Shown: positions 1-7,931, counted from the stretch's first letter. The stretch is 9,888 nt of DNA from Syntrophomonadaceae bacterium (GCA_003562605.1 PWUG01000100.1:1-9888); one strand, 5' to 3'. The notes: a model not told the origin generated them from the sequence alone. Numbers and translations are program-made.

Positions 1-310
1 CCATTTCCTCAGCGCAGCGGGCAACGAAAAAGTCCACCGCCGCCTGGTCGCACAGCCACTCACCGCCCGCCACCGTGTCGCGAAAATGCAGATCCAGGCC
101 ATCCGATGCACTGACCACGCCAGCCGCACCACCTTCGGCAGCCACCGTGTGCGAGCGCATCGGCACCACCTTGGAGACCAGGGCGATGGACAGCTCGGGG
201 TGCTGCTCGGCAATGGCAATCGCGGCACTCAAGCCCGCGCCACCGCCGCCGACGATAACGATGTCGTGACGGGTGGACTCAAGGCCAGGCTTGTGATCGA
301 ATCGGCTCAT
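1..310 (-). CDS. frdA: Fumarate reductase flavoprotein subunit, N-terminal 103 residues (truncated by window edge)
   Basis: Catalytic FAD subunit of membrane-bound quinol:fumarate reductase, which reduces fumarate to succinate on the cytoplasmic face during anaerobic respiration. The visible part has the dinucleotide-binding glycine motif [12 protein letters not shown] at about residues 19-30. The block [16 protein letters not shown] follows, with His54 in the position that carries the covalent 8-alpha-histidyl-FAD in this family. Then come [12 protein letters not shown] and [12 protein letters not shown]. These blocks match E. coli FrdA more closely than SdhA, which has SKVFPTRSHTV and YIGDQ at the same places. 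The start is the ATG at 310-308: no ATG lies in frame upstream within the leader, and the Shine-Dalgarno is weak. frdA usually heads frdABCD, so frdB, frdC and frdD are expected beyond the left edge. The upstream FNR-like box fits anaerobic control. An SDH/FRD homologue of other specificity is a minor alternative. Confidence 0.93.
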   Translation of the reverse strand, partial: MSRFDHKPGLESTRHDIVIVGGGGAGLSAAIAIAEQHPELSIALVSKVVPMRSHTVAAEGGAAGVVSASDGLDLHFRDTVAGGEWLCDQAAVDFFVARCAEEM

Positions 311-398
311 GGATCGACCGGACAGGCCATGATAATCAAGTCCAGACGACTGCTGACGGTAGGCTCAAACGGGATCACGGACTACCCTTTGGGTTTCA

Positions 399-412
399 GT
401 CTCTGGATTCTA
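399..412 (-). promoter_or_regulatory. frdA -10 element and inferred start point
   Basis: Read on the minus strand, TAGAAT at 412-407 is one mismatch from the sigma-70 -10 consensus TATAAT. It would start transcription near base 400 or 399 and give a leader of about 90 nt before the frdA ATG at 310. No good -35 hexamer is present, as expected for a class II activator-dependent promoter in which FNR at 434-447 occupies that position. Confidence 0.55.
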
Positions 413-433
413 GACGAGTCCCGGCAGTTCGCC

Positions 434-447
434 TTGAGCTGGATCAA
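434..447 (-). promoter_or_regulatory. FNR/Anr-type binding site upstream of frdA
   Basis: TTGAGCTGGATCAA matches the FNR consensus TTGAT-N4-ATCAA at 9 of 10 specified bases; the only mismatch is the fifth base of the left half. Its centre lies about 40-41 bp upstream of the start point implied by the TAGAAT element at 407-412, the class II FNR activator position. FNR control of frdA is well established in E. coli. Here it is inferred from motif and spacing. CRP-family relatives such as Anr would read the same site. Confidence 0.68.
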
Positions 448-546
448 ACGCAGGCAAGCTGATCGCGCATGAGACCGCGCCCGGAGACCTGAAGAGTGAG
501 CCAGTTTTGTTCGTCGCGACGCGTTACTGATAGTGGATTCGCCAGC

Positions 547-551
547 AAGGA
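547..551 (+). promoter_or_regulatory. Ribosome binding site that sets the start of the RCC1-repeat gene
   Basis: AAGGA followed by an 8-nt spacer before ATG at 560-562. An in-frame GTG at 533 would add nine residues but has no comparable Shine-Dalgarno, so 560 is preferred. With that start the product begins with a conventional signal peptide. Confidence 0.7.
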
Positions 552-559
552 AACACCGT

Positions 560-2815
560 ATGATTTTTGGGTCAGTACCGAAGCAGCACTTTGTCGGCAG
601 CTTGCACCTGATCGTCTTGCTGGTCCTCGGCTTGAGCATGGGGGAGCCGGCGGCCCATCTGGTGCCGTTGACTGAAATCGACCAGCTGGCCACGCGCGAC
701 GCGCATAGCTGCGTGGTAACGGCGACCGGCGGCGTGCGCTGCTGGGGCAGCAATACCCACGGTGAGCTGGGCGATGGCACGACCCAGGCCAGGCGCACGG
801 CCGTCGTGGATGTGGTCGGGTTGGGCAGCGGGGTCGCGGCGGTCAGCACCGGCCGCGGGCACAGCTGCGCGCTGACCCTTGCCGGGGCTGTGCTGTGCTG
901 GGGCAGAAACAACTTTGGCCAGCTCGGCGATGGCAGCACCAGCCAGCGTCTGACACCGGTGCAGGTCTCCGGCCTGACCAGCGGCGTGCAGGCAATCGCG
1001 CTCGGCGATGCCCATAGCTGCGCAATCACCAGCAGCGGCGCGGCGGCCTGCTGGGGGCATAATTTTCTCGGCCAGCTCGGCAACGGCAGCAGTGAGGATC
1101 GCCCTACCCCTGGCCTGGTATTCGGCCTGACAAGCGGCGTCCAGGCGATCAGCGCCGGGCACGCGCACAGCTGTGCCATCGCCTCCGGCGGTGGTGCACG
1201 CTGCTGGGGCTACAACCTGGGCGGCCAGCTCGGCGATGGCACCAATGTCACCCGATTCACCCCGGTCCACGTCAGTGGCTTGAGCAGCGGCGTGCTGGCC
1301 ATCCAGGCGGGCGTTCTGCACAGCTGCGCCGTGACAAGCAGTGGCGCAATGCAATGCTGGGGCAACAACTTTCTCGGTCAGCTGGGCGATGGCAGCACCA
1401 CCAACCGCTTCACCCCGGTCCAGGTCACCGGCCTGGATACCGGGGTGGCCGGTCTGGGCGCTGGCCACTACTTCAGCTGCGGGCTGATGAGCAACGGCGA
1501 GCTGCGCTGTTGGGGCAGCAATTACTACGGCCAGCTCGGTGTCGGTATCCAGGTCTCCCGCCAGCTGACACCGACCACGGTGACCGGCCTGGGCGGAACG
1601 GCCGTGTCGATCGCCATCGGGCGAGACCATGCCTGCGCCGTACTCGACAACGGCCAGGCGCGCTGCTGGGGCAACAACGATCACGGTCAGCTGGGCAACG
1701 GCAGCCTGTCTGCGCCAAGACAGAGACTGGAGCCGGTACACGTCTCGGGCCTGGGGACCAGCGTCGAGGAAATCGCGGCAGGCGCCGACCACACCTGCGC
1801 CCGCAGCGCCAGCGGAGACGTGCGCTGCTGGGGCAGCAATTCCCACGGCCAGCTGGGCAATGGCCAAACCAGCAGACACTTTGTGCCGATCCAGGTCGCT
1901 GACTTGCCCGCCTCGGTCCAGGCCCTGGCCGCCGGTGGTCGCCACAGCTGTGCACTCGCCAGCGGCGGCGATCTGCGCTGCTGGGGTGACAACCAGTCCG
2001 GCCAGCTTGGTCATGCGGGCGGCCCCGGCCCGCATTCGCCGCTGCCGGTTTCAGGTCTGACCGTGACCACGGCGGCGATCAGCAGCGGTCTGGCCAACAG
2101 CTGCGCCTTGAGCACCGGCGGCCGAGTCAGCTGCTGGGGCGCAACGCCGCTGGGCCAGGGTGCCCAGCCGATGGTCCTGGCCGATCTGGTCAGCGGCATG
2201 CAGGCAGTCAGTGTCGGTGCCAGTCACGGCTGTGTTCGAACCAGCGCTGGCGGAGTGCGCTGCTGGGGCAACAACACCCACGGGCAGTTCGGCTTCTTTG
2301 GTGACAGCAGCCCGTTTGCGACCCAGGATGTTCCCGGGCTGGGCAGTGGCGTGCTGACCATCAGCGCCGGCTTCAACCACAATTGCGCAATCAGCACCGG
2401 CGGACGGGTCGAATGCTGGGGCAGCAACACCAACAGCCAGGGCGGCTCGCCGGCGCCGGTGACCATATTCGACATGTTTTCCGGGATGCAGGCCGTCAGT
2501 GCCGGCACCGCCCACAACTGCGCCCTGAGCAATGCTGGAGAAGTGCGCTGCTGGGGCAACAACGAGCATGGTCAGCTGGGCGATGGAACGACCACCAGTG
2601 CCTGGATGCCGGTTCAGGTCACGGGGCTGGCCAGCGGCGTGCAGGCGGTCGCCGCCGGTGAGCGCCACGCCTGCGCCCTGACCTCGGCGGGCGGCGTGCT
2701 GTGCTGGGGTGACAACAGCTCCGGACAAATAGGAGACGGCACCCTCCCCGGCGTACCCCTACCGCAGACCGTCCTTCAGTCACCCAGCTTGTTTCGGGAC
2801 CGGTTCGAGCAGTAA
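560..2815 (+). CDS. Secreted RCC1-repeat double beta-propeller protein
   Basis: Predicted 751-residue exported protein of the RCC1/ATS1 repeat family; its ligand is unknown. Residues 1 to about 27 form a signal peptide with a hydrophobic core (LHLIVLLVLGL), followed by small residues near EPAAH. From residue 49 to about 743 there are fourteen repeats of about 50 residues, each of the pattern H-S-C-A-(x)n-G-x-(V/L)-x-C-W-G-x-N-x-x-G-Q-L-G-(D/N)-G. RCC1 repeats build seven-bladed propellers, so fourteen suggest two in tandem (repeats 1-7 at about 49-410, 8-14 at about 411-743). Every repeat has one HxC-type cysteine (FSC or NSC in repeats 6 and 10) and one CWG cysteine, 28 in all, probably disulfides formed after export. 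Repeats 10 and 12 are shortened. The last residues are LFRDRFEQ. The start is the ATG with AAGGA upstream. It is divergent from frdA and has no nearby downstream gene. Binding or adhesion is plausible but not shown by sequence. Confidence 0.88.
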   Translation: MIFGSVPKQHFVGSLHLIVLLVLGLSMGEPAAHLVPLTEIDQLATRDAHSCVVTATGGVRCWGSNTHGELGDGTTQARRTAVVDVVGLGSGVAAVSTGRGHSCALTLAGAVLCWGRNNFGQLGDGSTSQRLTPVQVSGLTSGVQAIALGDAHSCAITSSGAAACWGHNFLGQLGNGSSEDRPTPGLVFGLTSGVQAISAGHAHSCAIASGGGARCWGYNLGGQLGDGTNVTRFTPVHVSGLSSGVLAIQAGVLHSCAVTSSGAMQCWGNNFLGQLGDGSTTNRFTPVQVTGLDTGVAGLGAGHYFSCGLMSNGELRCWGSNYYGQLGVGIQVSRQLTPTTVTGLGGTAVSIAIGRDHACAVLDNGQARCWGNNDHGQLGNGSLSAPRQRLEPVHVSGLGTSVEEIAAGADHTCARSASGDVRCWGSNSHGQLGNGQTSRHFVPIQVADLPASVQALAAGGRHSCALASGGDLRCWGDNQSGQLGHAGGPGPHSPLPVSGLTVTTAAISSGLANSCALSTGGRVSCWGATPLGQGAQPMVLADLVSGMQAVSVGASHGCVRTSAGGVRCWGNNTHGQFGFFGDSSPFATQDVPGLGSGVLTISAGFNHNCAISTGGRVECWGSNTNSQGGSPAPVTIFDMFSGMQAVSAGTAHNCALSNAGEVRCWGNNEHGQLGDGTTTSAWMPVQVTGLASGVQAVAAGERHACALTSAGGVLCWGDNSSGQIGDGTLPGVPLPQTVLQSPSLFRDRFEQ

Positions 2816-3471
2816 TTGACCGCAAGGCGCTCAACCTCGTGGGCTGGCGACAAAGCCGGTCAGGTCGAAACGGTCTGAAAGATCCGCCAGGCGGCGATGG
2901 ACCGGCGTTATGCAGAGCACCCTGAGCGGTATGTCAATGGCCCACCCATCGTGCCGCTGCCACCGGTGCGAGTGTGCATCAATCCAGACGATGGACAGTC
3001 GGCCGAACAGGTCCTGGCTGGCCAGTTCGATCATGCGTGCGTACAGGGCTCCATTACGCAGGCGGAGCCTGCGAAGGTGATCGAGTTGTTCGATCAGGAG
3101 CTGCTTGACCAGGGCATGAATACCCGACTTGAAGTCCACTGCGTACTCGCGCGCAATGCCCCGGATCTGGCTGCCGGCAGCGGTGAAGTGGCTAATACAC
3201 TGACACCGGACCCGGTGAATGTCCTGAAGGCCCTGCTGCGACAACGACTTGAGCCGCACAGGGTGGAGCTTGGGACACTTAAGCTGCCTCGACAATGGCC
3301 AGTGCATCTAGTGGGCCATGCGGCATCAACGGTGCCCGCGATAGCGGCTCGGTCGAATCCGGCGCCGACCGCCTGTTCGCGGATCGCTTTTCTGCTTTTG
3401 GGCAAGCGCCTCGATAAAGCGTTGTTGATAGAGAACTCGAGCCGACCAGTTCGACTCCGGTCAAACAATAC
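2816..3471. other. Gene-poor stretch with no convincing intact gene
   Basis: About 650 bases between the RCC1-repeat gene and the terminator at 3472. Open frames exist on both strands (plus 2897-3511, minus 2831-3307, minus 3094-3468 and minus 3279-3476). They overlap one another, none shows a whole recognisable domain, and none has a clear ribosome binding site. The plus frame even runs through the terminator hairpin. The only part with a family resemblance is the possible transposase scrap at about 2879-2995. This looks like decayed DNA, though a small RNA or an unrecognised gene cannot be excluded. Confidence 0.5.
2879..2995 (+). pseudogene. Possible C-terminal remnant of an IS3-family transposase (integrase-core type)
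   Basis: Directly after an in-frame TGA at 2876-2878 the frame reads KIRQAAMDRRYAEHPERY, then VNGPPIVPLPPVRVCINPDD. Many IS3-family OrfB proteins end with a similar stretch, HPERF followed by proline-rich sequence and a W/x-INP motif; this comparison is from memory, not a search. Nothing upstream encodes the DDE catalytic core, and the residues after the INP motif are unfamiliar. If correct, this is a decayed 3' fragment, and the following open frame to 3511 is fortuitous. The match is short, so a chance resemblance is possible. Confidence 0.38.
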
Positions 3472-3504
3472 GCCAACCCGGCTTAAGCCTGGTTGGCTAT
3501 TTTT
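3472..3504 (+). terminator. Rho-independent terminator
   Basis: Inverted repeat at 3472-3497: GCCAACC pairs with GGTTGGC and an inner GGC pairs with GCC around a TTAA loop, with a single C/T mismatch between the two helices. TATTTTT follows at once. Direction is plus from the T-run; the opposite side is much poorer in T. It would stop transcripts coming from the RCC1-repeat gene 657 bp upstream, or from an unidentified transcript in between, and it insulates the gene at 3560. Confidence 0.75.
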
Positions 3505-3522
3505 GGCCTAATCGCTTAGTAT
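3493..3522 (+). promoter_or_regulatory. Weak sigma-70-like promoter candidate for the 1453-residue gene
   Basis: TTGGCT at 3493-3498 and TAGTAT at 3517-3522 are separated by 18 bp; each matches its consensus at four of six bases. A start near 3529 would leave a leader of about 30 nt. The -35 lies in the 3' arm of the terminator stem. The resemblance is modest and placement rests mainly on lying between a terminator and a gene start. Confidence 0.3.
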
Positions 3523-3559
3523 TGTCGAGGGGTTATTCAAAGCAGGGAGCTCAAATCTA

Positions 3560-6500
3560 ATGCAACGCGATGTTCAGGTCGTCAGGCCGTCTTTTCTATT
3601 GCCGTTTCCCGTCGACGGTTTTACCTTTTTATTGGCACTCTTTCTGGTCAGCCTGGTGTTGGCTCCGCAGGAGCAGGCTCTGGCCTCTCAGCCTGATCTA
3701 AGCGAGCGTCAACTCCAGGGCCAATTGGCAGAAAGATTCAACTATTCCACCTCCAGCGGCTCATGTTCCAGCCTGTTTATCGACGGCGAAGGAGGTGCTG
3801 AGAACGCCCCTGTCACGGGAACTGATTCAGTCACGGTTCCAGAGGGAACGCAGTCGATAACGGTACGGGTAGTACTATTCAGCCGCGAGTGGCCCGAGTG
3901 GACTGGCAGCCAATCGCAGTTTGACGACATCGTGGCTTGGGAGACATCACTGGATGGATCAACGCTTTCCAGCGGTCAGCTGACCGTGAATGGGCTACAT
4001 TCGTCGTTCGTGCCCGGCCCACTCCCTGGCGGCAATTTCCAAATTTATTCCGAGAACATCGACACCTCGGAAATGACAGCCGAAAATGAGGTGACGTTGT
4101 CCAGGTTCGGTAGCGCCACCAACATCGCCGACAGCTTGCTCGGTAGTGGCGTACTGATCGAAAGCTGTCTCGGCGACATCGAAGACGGCGAGGCCGAAAT
4201 CAGCGGCCGGATCACCGCGATCGACACGGGCGATCCGCTGGTCGGCGCTTCCGTCACCCTGGACACGGGGGAGTCAACCTTAACCAATACTCAGGGCAGG
4301 TTCCTCTTCGAAGAAGTCGCGCCGGGCACTCGAGTGGTCACCGCAGATAAGGACGACTACTTTGAAGCCAGCCAATCAATAGTGCTTTCAGATGGCGACG
4401 TTCGCGAAGTCGACCTCGCGCTGTCACCGGTTGGAGACATCATCGTCAAGATTGAAGGCGATCATTTCAGCCCCCAGAACCGCGCCTTCTTCCTCGCTGG
4501 CATTGATCACGAAGAAACCGTCAACGTATTTGTCGAATGGGGCGATTTACCGCCCGGCACCGTTGAGATCCAAACTGCTTCCGGCACCTTTGCCACGAGC
4601 TCTACCGATCAAGCCATTTACAGCGCCACGATCAACGTAGGAAACCTATCCGCCGGGGAAAGCCTGGAGGCCGTGGCGACCCTGGAGGATGGCTCGACGG
4701 ACGCCATGACCGCCAACCTGGAGGCCATACCTCCGTTGATCAGTGAACACTTCCCCGATCTAGCCGGGGTGCTGAGCTGGCATTCGGAGTCGTCCGGCGG
4801 CAAGGTGAAATATTCAACAAACGTACCCCAGCGGGCCATCTTGTCAGGTCTGGTGCCTGAGTCTGTCATTAGTGACAATGCCTTACTGATCAAAACGCCT
4901 TGGAGTGTAGAATTCTTATTGCCGGGGCCATTGACAATCGAGTCCGACGGCACTTCCAGCATGCGCATCGTCGAGGCAGCAACAGCATCTGAGTCATTTG
5001 GTGCCTTCAAAATTGGCGAGTTTTTCTCCGCAAAACCCAAAGGCAGCTTTAACTTGAACTGGGGCTGGGACGGCACCTCATGGCTGACCGGCGGAAGCTT
5101 GAATGCCAGCTTTGGGGTCAAGTGGGAGCCGCACAGAAACTCTGTGTTCGTCATACCGCCTCCAAGTCCACCTATCCCCGTCCCCTACTTCTTCGGTGCT
5201 GAATTCACCGGAAGCGTGGCAGCCGCATTCGATGTCAAACCGACGCCGGCCGCTCCCATCGATTGGCAAGTTGGTGGTGGTGGCAGCGGAAAGGCGGGAG
5301 GCGCCCTTTTCGGCGGCCTGGGCAACACCAACATCGCTGGAATTAAGCTTTCGGGCGGTGTGGATTTCGATGTCGATTTGCTGTACGTCTCGTCAAACGT
5401 CGATATCTTCGACGACCTAGGATTTCTTGGCTTTGGCGCACTGGAGATTTTTGTCGAAGGCTTCTTTGGATTTGGTTTTGAGTTCGAGCTGCTGAGGTTC
5501 GAAGGTTGTATCTGGCGCCTGAAGGGCTGCCCCTCCTCAGGCTTGTCTGTGCTGGCCAACGAACCCCTGATGCGAGTCAGCCCGGAGACCAACTCTTACC
5601 TGGCCAATCTGTCGATGGATATGGGACAGCTGCCGAGCTATCAGCAAGGCCTGATTGTTGATGCTGACGCGATGCTGGTTGCCAACCCCGTGATCGTCGA
5701 AACCGAAAGCGGGACACGCGTACTTGTACGCCTTACTGAAGGCGCGGAAAGAGACTTTTTCGACCGGGGCGAGCTGGTCTTTTCGACATTCGAAAACGAT
5801 CAATGGTCCACACCTCAAGCCATTCGCGTCAACAACACGGCTGATCGTGAGCCGGTTGCCCTGGCCTTGGAAGATGACCGGATTCTGATCGCCTTCAGAA
5901 ACGCCACAACGAACCTCCCAGGAGAACCCGATGGAGATGTCGAGCTTGCCTTGGAGGCCCTGAACGAGCTGTGGACCGAGAACGAAGTCAGCGTCATCGA
6001 GTTCGATGTTTCCAATGGCGCGGTAATAGAGGAATGGAGCCTTGGCCAGGCGGGGCAGTTTGACGGCGATATCCGCCTGGCATCAGGCTACGAAGACAAC
6101 GCCCCACTGATAGCATGGATGCAGTCTTCGGAGTCCAGCCCAGTGGCTTATGAAGACCAGCCAGCCAACATCCTGGTATCACGACTTGAGCCTGGTGGCC
6201 CGACGACGCCAGTCGCTGCCGCTAGCGCTCTCGAGTCGCTGGCAGGCTTTGACATTGCCGATAGCGCCAACGGCCCCATCGTGGTCTTTTCGAGCAGCAC
6301 GACCGACAGCAACTCGACCACGGCATTTGAGCTATTCCTTGTCGAAGATGTCCTGGACAGCCAGGGTCCGGCAATCAGCCAACTGAGCAGTGACGGAGAG
6401 CGAGCCAATCTACAGCCCAGCCTTGCCCGATCGGGAGCGGATCTAGTTCTGGCATGGAGCTCAGATTCCGCAGCTTACTGGAGCTGGCTAAACGGCCCGA

Positions 6501-7921
6501 CACTGCAGCCTTCCGCGCTCGATAGTGAGCTTGCAGCGCCCGGTTCGCGAATCGAGTTGACCAATAGCGTCGACGACCGAGTGCTGGCGACCTGGACGGT
6601 CGGAGACATCGAGGCAATGAATCTTGCCTTCTCCATCCTCGAACCCGGCGAAGAGGCTTTTTCACCCCGCCGCATGTTGACCGATGACCCGGGAAGCCCG
6701 AGCCGGCAGTTCTCGATCTTGGGCGCGAACGGCGACATCGTCAGCACCTTTAATTTCCAGCCGAGAAGCAAGCTCGACGAGCCGGTCGAGAACAACGTTG
6801 CCACGGTCTGGCGAACTGGCGGTAGTTTTGACCTGGCCGCCGATCCGAATTCGCTGGAGCTCCTTCCTCCCAATCCGATGGCCGGAACTCAGGCGACCGT
6901 CAGCATGGACGTGGTCAATCTTGGCGACCTTCCCAGCGACGTTGTTGAGGTCTGGTTCTATACCAACGAGGTCAGCAATAACAACATCCTGCGTATCAAT
7001 GTCGTTGATGAACCGATTGCGCCGGGACAAAGCAGAACCGTCACGGCAACGTGGAATGTTCCAGCTGTAGATGCGGAAGAAACCATCATCGTTTCGGTCG
7101 ATCAACCCCAGCTGACCAATGACGTGGATAGAACCAACAACCAGATTTCCATCGATGAGCTGTTGCAACCCGACCTCGAAGCAGCAGAGCTGCGAGTATC
7201 TCGGGTTGGAAGCGAAACGTTGAAAGTTCGGGGCACGATCAAGAACGTATCAGCCCGACACGTTGGCAGCTTTGACGTCGAGCTTCGCCTTGACAGTCCG
7301 GAAGGCCCACTTCTGTTGGGCCAGAGCCTCGACAACCTTAGCGCGGGCACAAGCCGCGACATATCCTTTATCTGGGAAAGTCCTACGCTGCTTGGCAGCG
7401 GCTCGCGCCGCGTTTTCCTGGTCGTCGATCCGGATGCCCAGGTTGAACAGTACAGCCGCACCAATCTTGTTACCCACGCCACAGCCTCCCTTTCGATCGA
7501 AGAGGGTCTTGTTCTGGACGAGGCTGATTTCGAGACTGAACAAGGGACATCGCTGACGTCTACGCTGGTGCTGAGCAATCGTTTCCCCTTTGCCATCAAC
7601 GAACTGAGTTGCTTCATAATCGACGATGGGGAGGGCGCTTTTGGCCTTGCCGTAGAGCCTGTCGGGCTGCAGGTTATGGAGCCGGGCGAAGATCTGCAGC
7701 TGCAACTACAGTTCACCCCTCCCACGGCCGGCACATTTGAAGGTGCCTTGGGTTGCATGAGCGAAGGCTTGTCTCAGCCGATTGTGATTTCACTGCGCGG
7801 CACAGGCAGCGGCACGGCTTCGGAGCCGATCGCTGTTCCGGTAGGCACCCGGGGCATCCTGATTTTCCTGCTCTTCCTTGGCTTCCTTATCGTGGCCGCC
7901 AGGGCTCTGGCTCGCATTTGA
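3560..7921 (+). CDS. Large exported, membrane-anchored multidomain protein (CarboxypepD_reg-like, propeller-like, two CARDB, ASH-like)
   Basis: A 1453-residue surface-type protein of unknown function. AGGGAG at 3544-3549 precedes the ATG by 10 nt. Residues 1-42 look like a signal peptide: hydrophobic core FTFLLALFLVSLVLA at 21-35, likely cleavage after ALA at 42. Residues 213-290 resemble a carboxypeptidase-regulatory-like fold (ISGRITAIDTGDPLVGASVTL, then TNTQGRFLFEEVAPG). Residues about 400-650 are beta-, glycine- and aromatic-rich, ending with a small C650-C657 loop. Residues about 690-1085 contain recurring strands such as DRILIAFRN, PLIAWMQ, GPIVVFSS and DLVLAWSSD, suggesting a beta-propeller. 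Two CARDB-like domains lie at about 1090-1200 and 1203-1313. An ASH-like domain at about 1316-1416 has C1351 and C1399. Residues 1431-1447 form a terminal hydrophobic helix, then ARALARI. The six cysteines can be grouped in pairs (69/203, 650/657, 1351/1399). Probably adhesion or matrix binding; no catalytic motif was seen. The neighbouring 175-residue gene may be cotranscribed. Confidence 0.85.
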   Translation: MQRDVQVVRPSFLLPFPVDGFTFLLALFLVSLVLAPQEQALASQPDLSERQLQGQLAERFNYSTSSGSCSSLFIDGEGGAENAPVTGTDSVTVPEGTQSITVRVVLFSREWPEWTGSQSQFDDIVAWETSLDGSTLSSGQLTVNGLHSSFVPGPLPGGNFQIYSENIDTSEMTAENEVTLSRFGSATNIADSLLGSGVLIESCLGDIEDGEAEISGRITAIDTGDPLVGASVTLDTGESTLTNTQGRFLFEEVAPGTRVVTADKDDYFEASQSIVLSDGDVREVDLALSPVGDIIVKIEGDHFSPQNRAFFLAGIDHEETVNVFVEWGDLPPGTVEIQTASGTFATSSTDQAIYSATINVGNLSAGESLEAVATLEDGSTDAMTANLEAIPPLISEHFPDLAGVLSWHSESSGGKVKYSTNVPQRAILSGLVPESVISDNALLIKTPWSVEFLLPGPLTIESDGTSSMRIVEAATASESFGAFKIGEFFSAKPKGSFNLNWGWDGTSWLTGGSLNASFGVKWEPHRNSVFVIPPPSPPIPVPYFFGAEFTGSVAAAFDVKPTPAAPIDWQVGGGGSGKAGGALFGGLGNTNIAGIKLSGGVDFDVDLLYVSSNVDIFDDLGFLGFGALEIFVEGFFGFGFEFELLRFEGCIWRLKGCPSSGLSVLANEPLMRVSPETNSYLANLSMDMGQLPSYQQGLIVDADAMLVANPVIVETESGTRVLVRLTEGAERDFFDRGELVFSTFENDQWSTPQAIRVNNTADREPVALALEDDRILIAFRNATTNLPGEPDGDVELALEALNELWTENEVSVIEFDVSNGAVIEEWSLGQAGQFDGDIRLASGYEDNAPLIAWMQSSESSPVAYEDQPANILVSRLEPGGPTTPVAAASALESLAGFDIADSANGPIVVFSSSTTDSNSTTAFELFLVEDVLDSQGPAISQLSSDGERANLQPSLARSGADLVLAWSSDSAAYWSWLNGPTLQPSALDSELAAPGSRIELTNSVDDRVLATWTVGDIEAMNLAFSILEPGEEAFSPRRMLTDDPGSPSRQFSILGANGDIVSTFNFQPRSKLDEPVENNVATVWRTGGSFDLAADPNSLELLPPNPMAGTQATVSMDVVNLGDLPSDVVEVWFYTNEVSNNNILRINVVDEPIAPGQSRTVTATWNVPAVDAEETIIVSVDQPQLTNDVDRTNNQISIDELLQPDLEAAELRVSRVGSETLKVRGTIKNVSARHVGSFDVELRLDSPEGPLLLGQSLDNLSAGTSRDISFIWESPTLLGSGSRRVFLVVDPDAQVEQYSRTNLVTHATASLSIEEGLVLDEADFETEQGTSLTSTLVLSNRFPFAINELSCFIIDDGEGAFGLAVEPVGLQVMEPGEDLQLQLQFTPPTAGTFEGALGCMSEGLSQPIVISLRGTGSGTASEPIAVPVGTRGILIFLLFLGFLIVAARALARI

Positions 7922-7931
7922 AGTCTGATAT

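Noticed and set aside
328..345. TTGATTATCAT on the minus strand as a second FNR site near the frdA start
   Set aside because: Only one half-site matches, and it would sit inside the inferred leader, too close to the start codon for activation.
86..472. Plus-strand open frame of 128 codons over frdA
   Set aside because: It is antisense to the well-supported frdA start and resembles no protein family.
382..1179. Minus-strand open frame of 265 codons spanning the frdA/RCC1 control region
   Set aside because: It overlaps both the FNR-type promoter and the RCC1-repeat coding sequence; its product is a low-complexity shadow rich in repeated PLVRP-like pieces.
572..2035. Long minus-strand open frame (487 codons) opposite the RCC1-repeat gene
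   Set aside because: It is the periodic shadow of the repeats in GC-rich DNA: an alanine-rich product with no start signal or recognisable domain, while the plus frame has a signal peptide and clear RCC1 repeats.
704..2740. Regular spacing of about 150 bp suggesting a tandem DNA or CRISPR-like array
   Set aside because: The period is that of the protein repeat (about 50 codons); units diverge at synonymous sites and there are no short identical repeats with unique spacers.
2831..3307. Minus-strand open frame of 158 codons in the gene-poor stretch
   Set aside because: No ribosome binding site or recognisable domain, and it overlaps open frames on the other strand; the plus strand has the only family-like motif, itself weak. 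Not excluded absolutely.
2897..3511. Plus-strand open frame of 204 codons as an intact gene
   Set aside because: It reads through the intrinsic terminator, has no clear ribosome binding site, and after the first 40 residues resembles nothing I know.
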